Source: Methylobacterium pseudosasicola (lineage in GTDB: Bacteria; Pseudomonadota; Alphaproteobacteria; Rhizobiales; Beijerinckiaceae). Taken from it: a stretch of DNA of 64,000 bases. Positions 10,389-18,285 of this stretch are shown here, piece by piece (within the stretch, counting starts at the first letter, position 1; the number at the start of each line of letters is the position of its first letter). The stretch lies in contig NZ_FOTK01000011.1 in the NCBI RefSeq assembly GCF_900114535.1, positions 62,001-126,000 of the forward strand, in the 5' to 3' direction. The notes below the pieces were generated by a model, which saw only the letters and a program-made list of their open reading frames with translations, was not told the DNA's origin and searched no databases. A program made the translations under genes and the position numbers.

Positions 10389-11561
10389 TCAAGCCGGCAC
10401 CTGAAGCGGGATATCGATCACGACATGGGTGCCGGGCCCGGCATCGGCCCAGGCGATCGTGCCGCGCAGCTGGCGGACCACCATCTCCACGAGGTTCCGG
10501 CCGAAGCCCGCCGGGTTCGGCGGCGCGGCGGCGAGGCCGACGCCGTCGTCCCGGATGGTCAGGCGCATGCCGGCCTCGGTGCGGCGGGCGGTGATCGAAA
10601 CCCGGCCCTCCCGCGCGTTCGGGAAGGCGTGGCGCAGGGCGTTCGCGGTCAGCTCGTGAATCAGCAGCGCCAGCGGCGCCGCCATGGCGGCCGCCACCGC
10701 GATCGGCTCGACCTCGGCCTCGACCCGCTGCTTCTCGTGATCGAGCCCGGCATTCACGTCGGACAGGAACTCGGCCGCGAAATCGCCGAGGTTGAAGTGG
10801 GTGCAGTCACCCTCCGAGTAGAGCATCCGGTGCGCGGTGGAGAGGGCGCCGATTCGCTCGGCCATGCCCTGGAGCGCGTCCCTTGCATCGCCCTCCGGGG
10901 TGCGGCGCGCCTTCAGGAGCATCAGCGACGAGATCACCTGAAGATTGTTCTTCACCCGGTGATCGACCTCGTGGAGCAGGGCGGTCTTCTGCTCCAGGGC
11001 GGCGCTCAGGTCATGGGTCCGGGCCGCGACGAGCCGTTCCAGCTCGTCGTTGGTGACCCGCATGGTCACCTCGCGCTCGCGGGTATGGGTCATGTCGGCC
11101 TGGGCCGCGTAGAAATAGGCGAGTCCCGACTCGTCGTAGACCGGCGTGACGGTCATCGCGCTCCAATAGGGCGTGCCGTCCTTGCGGTAGTTCAGCACCT
11201 CGGCGGTCACGGGTTCGCCGGCCTCAATGGCGGCGTGAATCCGGGCGACCTCGGCCCGGTCGGTCCCCGGCCCCTGCAGCATGCGGCAGTTGCGCCCCAG
11301 CAGCTCCTCGGTGGCGAAGCCGGTGAGGTCGAGGAAGGCGTCGTTGACCCAGGTGATCGGGTTGTCGGGCGCGCGCGCATCGGTGATGACCATCGGCGAT
11401 GGGCTGCGCGCAAAGGCATCGACCAGCATCGCGTGCGGCGGGCTGGGCTCGGTCCGGGTACTCAACAGATCATTCCACACTCGATCGACACGCTTTGTCC
11501 GCGCAGAAAGACGGCGTGGCGGACCCGGGCGTGCTCCGCGCGAGCGGGACGTGGACACCAC
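10389..11561 (-). CDS. LOV-domain blue-light-type sensor histidine kinase (HisKA_2)
   Basis: A soluble sensor kinase of up to 390 residues. The PAS domain is a LOV domain: DNPITWVNDAFLDLTG is followed by GRNCRMLQG, whose Cys92 is the flavin-adduct residue, with Arg93 and Gln96, then NYRKDG (Asn124) and a C-terminal Gln154. A coiled linker leads to a HisKA_2 box LLHEVDHRVKNNLQVISSL with phospho-acceptor His201, and a HATPase with N box HELTANALRHAF and DDGVGL. Position 134 is Ser where LOV domains usually have Asn in FWN. The longest frame begins at GTG 11561, but the first 30 residues are Arg-rich and a later GTG or TTG near 11470-11480 is as likely. It is paired with the receiver gene downstream. 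Confidence 0.9.
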   Translation of the reverse strand: MVSTSRSRGARPGPPRRLSARTKRVDRVWNDLLSTRTEPSPPHAMLVDAFARSPSPMVITDARAPDNPITWVNDAFLDLTGFATEELLGRNCRMLQGPGTDRAEVARIHAAIEAGEPVTAEVLNYRKDGTPYWSAMTVTPVYDESGLAYFYAAQADMTHTREREVTMRVTNDELERLVAARTHDLSAALEQKTALLHEVDHRVKNNLQVISSLMLLKARRTPEGDARDALQGMAERIGALSTAHRMLYSEGDCTHFNLGDFAAEFLSDVNAGLDHEKQRVEAEVEPIAVAAAMAAPLALLIHELTANALRHAFPNAREGRVSITARRTEAGMRLTIRDDGVGLAAAPPNPAGFGRNLVEMVVRQLRGTIAWADAGPGTHVVIDIPLQVPA

Positions 11562-11682
11562 GTTAAGCAGTTATCGACCATGATTAAGGCGCACGGCCTC
11601 CTGATCCAGCTCAGACCCGAACGGCCCAAGGCTGCCACGATTTCGCGGGATCAAGGCCAATAGAGCTCAGGAGTTCCATGCC

Positions 11683-13065
11683 ATGGCCAACCCGCCACAG
11701 GCTGCCCACCGCTTTCACCTGCGCGATATCGTCCAGGACCGGCGGATCCTGCTGATGCTGGCGCTTGGATTCTCCTCCGGCCTGCCGCTGCTGCTGGTGC
11801 TCGGGACCTTCACGCTCCGGCTCGCCTTCTCGGATATCGACGTGCGGGCGATCGGCCTGTTCAGCTACGTGGCGCTGCCGTACTCGCTGAAATTCCTCTG
11901 GGCGCCGGCAATCGACCGGCTGAACGTCCCGGTCTTGAGTGCGCGGCTCGGCCGGCGCCGGGCCTGGATGGTGACAACGCAGGCCGCCGTCGCCCTGTGC
12001 CTGGTCCTGATGGCCTTCTCCGACCCGAAGACCAATCTGGCGCTCTTAGGCCTCGGCGCCTTCCTGGTGGCGTTCTGCGCAGCGAGCCAGGATGTCGTTG
12101 TGGATGGCTGGCGCATCGACGCCGCCGGCAGCGACTTCCAGGGCATCCTGGCGGCGACCTCGAACCTCGGCTACCGGCTCGGGCTGATCGCAGCCGGGGC
12201 CGGCGCCCTGTTCATCGCCGCGGCCGGGGGCTGGACCCTCGCCTACCTGACCATGGCCGCCCTGATGCTGGTGGGCATGATCGCCGCGCTGCTGGCACCG
12301 GCCTTCGACGCGCCGGCGCGGGTGCAGGTGGATTCGACGGGCCATTCCCGGTTCTGGTCGATGCGCCGGGCGGTGCTGGAGCCGCTGACCGAGCTGCACG
12401 GCCGCTTCGGCGGCGCGCTCTGGGGCATCCTGTTGCTGGTGGCGCTCTACCGCCTGCCGGACTTCCTCTCCGGCGTGATGGCGAGCCCGCTCTACCGGAC
12501 GCTCGGCTTCGACCTGAAGGAGATCGCCACCGTCACCAAGCTCTACGGGATCTGGGTCGGCATCGCCGGTGGCTTCGCGGGCGGCTGGGCTCTCGCCCGG
12601 CTCGGGCTGTTCCCGACCCTGCTGCTCGGCGCCTTCCTGGCAGCCGCGTCGCATCTCGCCTTCGCATGGCTCTCGGCCGGCGCCCCCGAGATCTGGCGCT
12701 TGACGGTGGCGATCTCCATCGAGAACTTCTGCGGATCCTTCGCGGGCATTGTCCTCATCGCCTACATGTCCAGCCTCACCAGCACGGCCTATGCGGCGAC
12801 GCAGTACGCGCTGTTCTCCTCGCTCTACGCCCTGCCGGGCAAGCTGATCGCCGGCTCCTCGGGCTTCGTCGTCGCGTCGATCGGCTACCCGGCCTTCTTC
12901 GTGATGACATCGCTGGTCGGGATCCCGGTGCTGATCCTCTGCCTGGCGGTCGGGCGGCGCGGGCAGCGGCAGGACGAGGCCGCGGCGCGGGCGGCCGAGG
13001 AGGCGGGGAACCGCATCCCGGCGCCCGAGCTTCCTTCCACGGCGCGGGCCTCCGGCACCGCGTGA
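11683..13065 (+). CDS. ampG: AmpG-family MFS transporter
   Basis: A 460-residue major-facilitator protein with about twelve membrane segments. Family marks are GFSSGLPLLLVLG in the first helix, KFLWAPAIDR and the SQDVVVDGWRID segment, matching the AmpG/acetyl-CoA transporter (PAT) group. AmpG imports GlcNAc-anhydromuropeptides from the periplasm for cell-wall recycling; that role is known for the family and inferred here. The last 40 residues are a charged cytoplasmic tail. ATG 11683 lies about 10 bases after GGAG. An EcsC-family gene follows after 25 bases and may be co-transcribed. No ampC/ampR is nearby, so a link to beta-lactam induction is not supported. Confidence 0.85.
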   Translation: MANPPQAAHRFHLRDIVQDRRILLMLALGFSSGLPLLLVLGTFTLRLAFSDIDVRAIGLFSYVALPYSLKFLWAPAIDRLNVPVLSARLGRRRAWMVTTQAAVALCLVLMAFSDPKTNLALLGLGAFLVAFCAASQDVVVDGWRIDAAGSDFQGILAATSNLGYRLGLIAAGAGALFIAAAGGWTLAYLTMAALMLVGMIAALLAPAFDAPARVQVDSTGHSRFWSMRRAVLEPLTELHGRFGGALWGILLLVALYRLPDFLSGVMASPLYRTLGFDLKEIATVTKLYGIWVGIAGGFAGGWALARLGLFPTLLLGAFLAAASHLAFAWLSAGAPEIWRLTVAISIENFCGSFAGIVLIAYMSSLTSTAYAATQYALFSSLYALPGKLIAGSSGFVVASIGYPAFFVMTSLVGIPVLILCLAVGRRGQRQDEAAARAAEEAGNRIPAPELPSTARASGTA

Positions 13066-13090
13066 CGCGACCAGATCCAGGGATTCCCGG

Positions 13091-14029
13091 ATGAGCACGA
13101 CCGACCTCACCCGCGCCGACGCGACCGTGCCGGCGACGATTCCCGAGACGGCCCTAAGCGACGCCGATCTCGCCGCCCTGCGCCGGGCCGTGCAGGTGCT
13201 GGAGCGGCCGAGCCTGGCCGCCCGCCTGTCCGCGGCGGCGGGCGCCCCCCTCGACATCATCGGCCGCTCGCTGCCCGCCCCGGTGACCGAGGCGGTCGGC
13301 CGCTCCACCGAGGCGGCGATGCGCGGCGCCCTGCGGGTCGCCCTGGCGACGCTGCCGCGCAAGGATGTCGTCCCCACTTCGGGCACCGAGATCGAGGCCG
13401 TCGCCGCCAAGGCCGAGAGCCGGCTGACCCGGCTGCTCGGCTCGGGCGACACCAAGCACAAGGCCTTCGCCGCCCTCTCCGGCGCCCTCGGCGGCGCGTT
13501 CGGCTTCACCACGCTGGCGGTGGAGCTTCCGGTCTCGACCACGCTGATGCTGCGCTCGATCGCCGAGATCGCCCGGGAGGAGGGCGAGGATCTCGAGACG
13601 CCGGAAGGCGCGCTGGCCTGCGTGCAGGTCTTCGCCCTCGGCGGCCGCACGCCGCCCGAGACCGGGGCCGGCTCAGCGCTCACCGAGAGCGGCTACTTCG
13701 CCGTCCGCGCCGCCCTTGCCAAGACCCTGGCGGAGGCAGCCCGCTACGCCGGCAGCAAGACCCTGCTCGACCAGTCGGCGCCGGCCCTGATCCGGTTCTC
13801 CGCGCAGATCGCGGCTCGGTTCGGCCTCGTGGTCTCCCAGAAGGTCGCCGCCCAGGCGGTGCCGGTGCTGGGTGCCTTCGGGGGAGCGGCGGTGAACACC
13901 GCCTTCATGAGCCACTTCCAATCCACCGCCCGCGCGCATTTCACCGTGCGACGGCTGGAGCGGTCCTACGGCGCGGCCGCCGTGCGGGCGGCCTACGAGG
14001 TGGAGAAAGCGGCGCTCGGGGTAGCCTGA
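13091..14029 (+). CDS. EcsC family protein
   Basis: A 312-residue protein matching the EcsC family: an N-terminal helical region, then a central segment with AFAALSGALGGAFGFTTLAVELPVSTTLMLRSI-like small-residue and hydrophobic stretches and the conserved ARFGLVVSQKVAAQAVPVLGA helix near residues 235-260. The Ala/Gly-rich hydrophobic parts suggest membrane association without classical transmembrane helices. The name comes from a Bacillus ABC locus where EcsC function remains unclear, so no biochemical role is assigned. It lies 25 bases after ampG on the same strand and is followed by an intergenic palindromic repeat. Confidence 0.8.
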   Translation: MSTTDLTRADATVPATIPETALSDADLAALRRAVQVLERPSLAARLSAAAGAPLDIIGRSLPAPVTEAVGRSTEAAMRGALRVALATLPRKDVVPTSGTEIEAVAAKAESRLTRLLGSGDTKHKAFAALSGALGGAFGFTTLAVELPVSTTLMLRSIAEIAREEGEDLETPEGALACVQVFALGGRTPPETGAGSALTESGYFAVRAALAKTLAEAARYAGSKTLLDQSAPALIRFSAQIAARFGLVVSQKVAAQAVPVLGAFGGAAVNTAFMSHFQSTARAHFTVRRLERSYGAAAVRAAYEVEKAALGVA

Positions 14030-14054
14030 GCGTTTTTTTGAGGATCCCGCCTCA

Positions 14055-14148
14055 CCGTCATTGCGAGTGCAGCGAAGCAACCCAGTGTGGCGCGCGCTTC
14101 CCGAACATCGCGCTGCCCTGGATTGCTTCGCTCTCCTCGCAATGACGG
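14055..14148. repeat. Intergenic inverted repeat, GTCATTGCGAG family, copy 1
   Basis: Left arm begins CCGTCATTGCGAG and ends AGCGAAGCAA (14055-14080); the right arm (14122-14148) is its near-complement, ATTGCTTCGCT through AATGACGG. A second copy sits at 34017-34110. The pattern of short conserved arms around a variable centre in intergenic DNA is that of a dispersed palindromic element. It separates ecsC from mgtC. Confidence 0.85.
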
Positions 14149-14235
14149 CGTGGGGTCGAATCCCGAACCCGCCTTGATCCGCCCTCCCGCTACCTCCAGA
14201 ACCGATCCGCAGAACGCGGAGCGACGGAGGCGATT

Positions 14236-14913
14236 CTGATCAGCAACGTCGAGATGGTGACCCGGCTCGCCCTGGCGGCTTTGGCCGGCAGCGTGATCGG
14301 GCTGGAGCGCGAGCGGCTGCTCTGGGCGGCCGGCCTGCGGACGCACATGCTCGTCTGCGTCGGCTCCTGCCTGATCATGATCGTCTCGGCCTTCGGCTTC
14401 AGCGACGTGCTCGGCACCAAGAACGTCGTGCTCGATCCCTCCCGTATCGCCGCGCAGGTGGTCTCGGGGATCGGGTTCCTGGGCGCGGGCACGATCCTGC
14501 TGCGGGGCGAGGTGGTTAAGGGGCTCACCACTGCGGCCAGCCTCTGGGGTGTCGCCGCGATCGGGCTGGCCATTGGCAGCGGGCTCTACGTGCCGGCCCT
14601 GGCGACCACGGCCCTGGTGGTCGGGATCCTGGCCGGGATCAAGCCGTTCGAGGAGCGCTGGCGCGAGCGGATGCGATCGCAGACCCTGCGGATGACCGTG
14701 CGCAAGGGCACGATGTCCATCGACACGCTCCACGCCGTGACCGGCGAGCGGGCCTCGCGGGTCCGCCAGTTCACCACCCGGCCGGCCTCCGACCCGGATC
14801 TCGACGAGGTGACCGTCACCTTCGTCCGGCTCTCGCGCACGAGCTTCGAGGCGATCGCCGCCAAGCTGCGCGAGACTGCCGACGTGGTCTCGGTCGATAC
14901 CGTGAATAGCTAG
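14236..14913 (+). CDS. MgtC/SapB family membrane protein
   Basis: Membrane protein with the MgtC domain: RLALAALAGSVIGLERE, RTHMLVCVGSCLIMI and GIGFLGAGTIL, each a family mark, with about four transmembrane helices, then a soluble C-terminal domain of about 80 residues resembling an ACT fold. MgtC proteins affect magnesium-limited growth and F-ATPase or membrane potential in other bacteria; the role here is inferred. ATG 14254 is the first ordinary start, but the only good ribosome site (GGAGG, 14226-14230) lies 23 bases before it and 5 bases before an in-frame CTG at 14236, which would add ISNVE-type residues that belong to the family N-terminus. I therefore give 14236 as start. It ends three bases from convergent ilvA. 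Confidence 0.82.
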   Translation: MISNVEMVTRLALAALAGSVIGLERERLLWAAGLRTHMLVCVGSCLIMIVSAFGFSDVLGTKNVVLDPSRIAAQVVSGIGFLGAGTILLRGEVVKGLTTAASLWGVAAIGLAIGSGLYVPALATTALVVGILAGIKPFEERWRERMRSQTLRMTVRKGTMSIDTLHAVTGERASRVRQFTTRPASDPDLDEVTVTFVRLSRTSFEAIAAKLRETADVVSVDTVNS

Positions 14914-14916
14914 GAG

Positions 14917-16440
14917 TTAGGCCGCCGCCTCGCCGTCCAAGAACAGCCGGTAGGCCGGGTTCTCGGTCTCGTCGGTGGCCGGGTAGCCGAGCGCCTCGAT
15001 CACCGCGTCGAACCGGGCGCGCTCGGCCGGCGGCACCGCGATCCCGGCGAGCACCCGACCATAATCCGCGCCGTGGTTGCGGTAGTGGAACAGGGTGATG
15101 TCGAAGCCCGGACCGAGCGTATCCAAGAACTTCATCAGCGCGCCGGGCCGCTCCGGGAACTGGAAGCGGAACAGCCGCTCGTGCGCCACGCCCACGGCCC
15201 GTCCGCCGACCATGTAGCGGACATGGACCTTGGCCATCTCGTTGTCGCTCATGTCGAGCACCCGGTAACCGGCCGCGCGCAGGTCGCCGATCAGCGCCTG
15301 CTTCTCGCGCTTGCCCCCGGCGACGTTGATGCCGACGAAGATCTGCGCCTCGGAGCCGGGCGCGTGGCGGTAGTTGAACTCGGTGATCGCGCGCGGCCCG
15401 AGCGCCCGGATGAACGCCCGGTAGGCGCCGGGCTGCTCCGGGATGGTGACGCCGAGCAGGACCTCGCGCTGCTCGCCGATCTCCGCCCGCTCGGCGATGT
15501 GACGCAGGCGGTCGAAGTTGAGATTGGCCCCCGAGGAGATCGCGATCAGGGTGCCGTCGCCGCCCTCGCGCTCGGCGTAGAGCTTGGCCCCGGCGAGGCT
15601 CAGGGCGCCTGACGGCTCGGACACCGCGCGGGTGTCGTCGAAAATGTCCTTTACCGCCGCGCACATGGCGTCGGTGTCGACGGTGATGACCTCGTCGAGA
15701 TGCTCGCGGCAGAGCCGGAACGTCTCCTCGCCGGCCTGGCGCACGGCGACGCCGTCGGCGAACAGCCCCACCGAGGGCAAGCTGACCCGTGTGTCGGCGG
15801 CGAGCGCCGCAGCCATGCAGGCGGCATCCTCCGGCTCGACGCCGATCACCTTGGTGCCCGGGCGCAGGTACTTCACGAAGGTGGCGATCCCGGCCGCCAG
15901 CCCGCCGCCGCCCACCGGCACGAAGATCGCCTCGATCGGGCCGGTATGCTGCTCCAGGATCTCCTTGCCGATGGTCCCCTGGCCGGCGATCACCTCGGGA
16001 TCGTCGAACGGGTGCAGGAAGGTCAGGCCCTGCTCGGCCTCCAAGATCTTCGCCTGGGCGAGCGCCTCGTCGAAAGCGTCGCCGTGCAGCACCACCTCGG
16101 CGCCGCGCGCCCGGCAGGCATCGACCTTGATCGACGGGGTGGTGCGCGGCATCACGATCACCGCCCGCGCGCCGAGCTTGGCCGCGGCCAGCGCCACGCC
16201 CTGCGCATGGTTGCCCGCCGAGGCGCAGACCACCCCCCGGGCGATCTGGTCCGGGCTCAAGCCCGACATCTTGTTGTAGGCGCCCCGCAGCTTGAACGAG
16301 AAGACCGGCTGCAGGTCCTCGCGCTTCAGCAGCACGGGCCGGCCGAGCCGCTGCGTCATCCGCGGCATCGGATCGAGCGGGCTCTCGATCGCCACGTCGT
16401 AGACGCGGGCGGTCAGGATCTTTCGGATGTAGTCGGTCAT
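14917..16440 (-). CDS. ilvA: Threonine ammonia-lyase, biosynthetic (IlvA)
   Basis: PLP enzyme that deaminates threonine to 2-oxobutanoate, the first committed step of isoleucine synthesis. The 507-residue protein has the catalytic Lys50 in SFKLRGAYNK, the substrate loop SAGNHAQG, the PLP-phosphate loop VGGGGLAAG and a C-terminal regulatory half with two ACT-like repeats (VTIPEQPGAYRAF near 330; FQFPERPGALMKFL near 425), which mark the long isoleucine-feedback-sensitive biosynthetic type rather than the short catabolic type. ATG 16440 is the natural start. It is convergent with the MgtC gene and follows the truncated ParE remnant; no leader peptide or attenuator was seen in the 75 bases upstream. 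Confidence 0.97.
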   Translation of the reverse strand: MTDYIRKILTARVYDVAIESPLDPMPRMTQRLGRPVLLKREDLQPVFSFKLRGAYNKMSGLSPDQIARGVVCASAGNHAQGVALAAAKLGARAVIVMPRTTPSIKVDACRARGAEVVLHGDAFDEALAQAKILEAEQGLTFLHPFDDPEVIAGQGTIGKEILEQHTGPIEAIFVPVGGGGLAAGIATFVKYLRPGTKVIGVEPEDAACMAAALAADTRVSLPSVGLFADGVAVRQAGEETFRLCREHLDEVITVDTDAMCAAVKDIFDDTRAVSEPSGALSLAGAKLYAEREGGDGTLIAISSGANLNFDRLRHIAERAEIGEQREVLLGVTIPEQPGAYRAFIRALGPRAITEFNYRHAPGSEAQIFVGINVAGGKREKQALIGDLRAAGYRVLDMSDNEMAKVHVRYMVGGRAVGVAHERLFRFQFPERPGALMKFLDTLGPGFDITLFHYRNHGADYGRVLAGIAVPPAERARFDAVIEALGYPATDETENPAYRLFLDGEAAA

Positions 16441-16515
16441 GTTTTGGGACTTGGGGCGCGGGACGCGGTGGGCCGGAGATAGACCCTCGCGCGGCGAGAT
16501 GCGAGCGGGGGCCTG

Positions 16516-16605
16516 TCAGGTCAGATGCCGTGCCCAATCCTGGCGGCGGTGCAGGACGCGGACGATCAGGATGCCGTCCGCCTGCCGCGTCGTCCGGATG
16601 GTCAC
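16516..16605 (-). pseudogene. parE: Remnant of a ParE-type toxin C-terminus
   Basis: Reading directly on from the antitoxin stop (GTGA overlap), 29 codons give a stretch containing ADGILIVRVLHRRQDWARH, which matches the C-terminal strand of ParE/RelE-fold toxins (usually YRI..DGI.IVRVLH...DW). A whole ParE is about 95-100 residues, so roughly two thirds of the toxin is missing. Most likely an internal deletion fused the antitoxin end to the toxin tail, leaving an inactive toxin. Confidence 0.65.
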
Positions 16606-16853
16606 CGTTTCTGGGTAGCCCGCACCCGCTCTCGGGCCTCGGCGAAGATTGTATCCAAAGAGCGGTCACTGACGCCGCTGTCGAACCCTTCGGCAATCAG
16701 CGTCTGAAGCTGGGCAACGCCGTCGCTCCGCACCTGATCGCGGCGGATCAAGTCGCGGACACAGTCACTGGCGCTGCCGAAGCGCCCGGTCTCGGCCTGA
16801 GCCTCGACCCAGTCCTTCATCGCCTCAGCCAACGATACGTTCATGGTCGCCAT
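16602..16853 (-). CDS. parD: ParD-family antitoxin, orphaned
   Basis: An 83-residue ribbon-helix-helix antitoxin: MNVSLAEAMKDWVEAQAETGRFGSASDCVRDLIRRD follows the ParD/CC2985 pattern of a DNA-binding N-terminus and a C-terminal toxin-wrapping arm. ATG 16853 is chosen because GGAGG lies nine bases upstream; a second ATG three codons later is possible. Downstream only the last part of a ParE toxin remains, so the antitoxin has probably lost its partner and could act only on itself or on related toxins elsewhere. Flanking genes are ilvA and a second, different toxin-antitoxin pair. Confidence 0.8.
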   Translation of the reverse strand: MATMNVSLAEAMKDWVEAQAETGRFGSASDCVRDLIRRDQVRSDGVAQLQTLIAEGFDSGVSDRSLDTIFAEARERVRATQKR

Positions 16854-17005
16854 GCCGAACGGCCTCCATCGCCGCGCAAAATGGCAAAGATGGTCGCTGG
16901 CTGCCATGCCGACTCAGCTTGGCAGCCAGCGACACGTCGAGCCGATCATCGTTGCACGAGTGTGCTGCACATCATAAACTTATCCGCCACTACGGATGAG
17001 TTTCG

Positions 17006-17575
17006 ATGCCGCTGGTCCGCCACGCCCTTACAGTCCCGGAAGCTGCCTTCGTCACGCAGTCCAGCGTGCGCGGGGTGAACAGCGAGATCGATGCCGGGAT
17101 CGTCGCGGGGCGCGGTCAAACCGTCCGTGAGATCGGCAGCGCGGATCTGCTCTACCTCGCCGCCGTGCGCGATCTGCGCGTCGATCTGGCCCCGGCCCTG
17201 CGGCAACGCTTGCGCGATGCGATCGCGGCGGCTCATGAAGCGCGCGGAAACACCGCCCGGATCGGTCATCTCAGCATCGCCCTCGACGCCGTGGAAGCCG
17301 AACTCGCCGATCGAATGCGGATCCTCAATCAGCTGCACGACGAGGCGATCGAACAGCACGCCGAGATCCTGGGCGGCGAACCAGTTCTGCGCGGAACGCG
17401 GATCCCGGCCCGGCACGTCGCCGACATGGTTCGGCAAGGCGCCTCTCTGGAGGCGTTGGCCGATGAATTCGACCTGACGCCTGATCAGGTCTCCGCCGCC
17501 ATCCTGTTCGACCGCGTCAGCCCGCGCCAGGGCCGCCCGCCCCGGAAGGCGCGCCGCGTTGTACCTGCTCCTTGA
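17006..17575 (+). CDS. DUF433 domain antitoxin-like protein
   Basis: A 189-residue protein whose C-terminal third is a DUF433 domain (GGEPVLRGTRIPARHVADMV, about residues 125-145, then the ASLEALADEFDLTPDQV helix pair). An N-terminal MerR-like or helix-turn-helix segment (LTVPEAAFVTQSSVRGVNSEID) precedes it. DUF433 proteins are usually found as the antitoxin half of pairs with PIN-like DUF5615 proteins; the next gene is exactly that and overlaps by 17 bases, supporting translational coupling. The antitoxin role is inferred from family pairing. Confidence 0.8.
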   Translation: MPLVRHALTVPEAAFVTQSSVRGVNSEIDAGIVAGRGQTVREIGSADLLYLAAVRDLRVDLAPALRQRLRDAIAAAHEARGNTARIGHLSIALDAVEAELADRMRILNQLHDEAIEQHAEILGGEPVLRGTRIPARHVADMVRQGASLEALADEFDLTPDQVSAAILFDRVSPRQGRPPRKARRVVPAP

Positions 17576-17924
17576 CGAATGCTGCCCAAAATCCCTGGTC
17601 GGCATCGCAGACGGCCTGGGTCATACGGCGCAGCGCACCCTCGCCATCGCTGAGCTCGGCCGCCAAGCGACGGATGCGGCGATCTTCGCATTCGCGTGCG
17701 AGGCCCGCGCGGTCGTGGTCACTGTGAATGCCGGCGATTTCCTGGCGCTGGCCGCGCGAGTCCCAGACCATCCGGGACTGATCCTGCTGCCCTCATCGCC
17801 GCCGGGCGAGACCGGCCGGCTGTTCCGAAAGGCCCTCCGGGCGGCGGAAGACGCGCTGCGGAGGCCGGGCAGCGTGATCCGGATCGACCGGGCCGGCCGC
17901 CTTCACAGCCTCGGAGCGCGGTAG
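17559..17924 (+). CDS. DUF5615 PIN-like toxin-type protein
   Basis: A 121-residue protein of the DUF5615/Mut7-C-like PIN fold. Acidic residues expected in the nuclease site are visible: LLLDECCPKSL at the N-terminus, ATDAAIFAFACE in the middle and VTVNAGDF. The frame begins with TTG 17559 inside the end of the DUF433 gene; no better start exists. Together they look like an intact toxin-antitoxin pair beside the eroded ParDE. RNase activity is predicted from the fold, not shown. Confidence 0.78.
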   Translation: MYLLLDECCPKSLVGIADGLGHTAQRTLAIAELGRQATDAAIFAFACEARAVVVTVNAGDFLALAARVPDHPGLILLPSSPPGETGRLFRKALRAAEDALRRPGSVIRIDRAGRLHSLGAR

Positions 17925-17937
17925 ATCCGGGGGCACC

Positions 17938-18285
17938 TCATCCCACCCGCTCGACCAAAGCCGCCACCCACACCAGCAAAGCCGCCACCTGCGCCATGAA
18001 GGTGCCGGCCGAGGCCAGGTCCTTCACGGTGCCGATCATCGGGTGATGGCCGGGGTGGACGTGGTCGCAGAGCTTTTCCACGGCGGTGTTGAGGAATTCG
18101 ACGGCCAGCATCAGCAGCAGGCTCACCATCAGGGCGACCCGGACCCACAGGGTCGCGCCGAGGAACAGAGCCACCGGCACGCCCAGCGCCAGCAGCACCA
18201 GCTCCTGCCGCACGGCCCGCTCGGTGCGGGCGCCGTGGCGCAAGCCGCGCCAGGAATTGAGGAAGGCGAGGACCAGGGCGTTCAT
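17938..18285 (-). CDS. dgkA: Diacylglycerol kinase (DgkA)
   Basis: Small integral-membrane kinase that phosphorylates diacylglycerol to phosphatidate, recycling lipid left over from membrane-derived oligosaccharide synthesis. The 115-residue product has three hydrophobic helices and the signature EFLNTAVEKLCD (around residues 65-76), with the upstream NSWRGLRHGARTERAVRQE segment typical of the family. Its ATG overlaps the stop of the AbrB-type gene (TGATG), implying co-translation. The second conserved motif region GTVKDLASAG is intact. Confidence 0.93.
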   Translation of the reverse strand: MNALVLAFLNSWRGLRHGARTERAVRQELVLLALGVPVALFLGATLWVRVALMVSLLLMLAVEFLNTAVEKLCDHVHPGHHPMIGTVKDLASAGTFMAQVAALLVWVAALVERVG

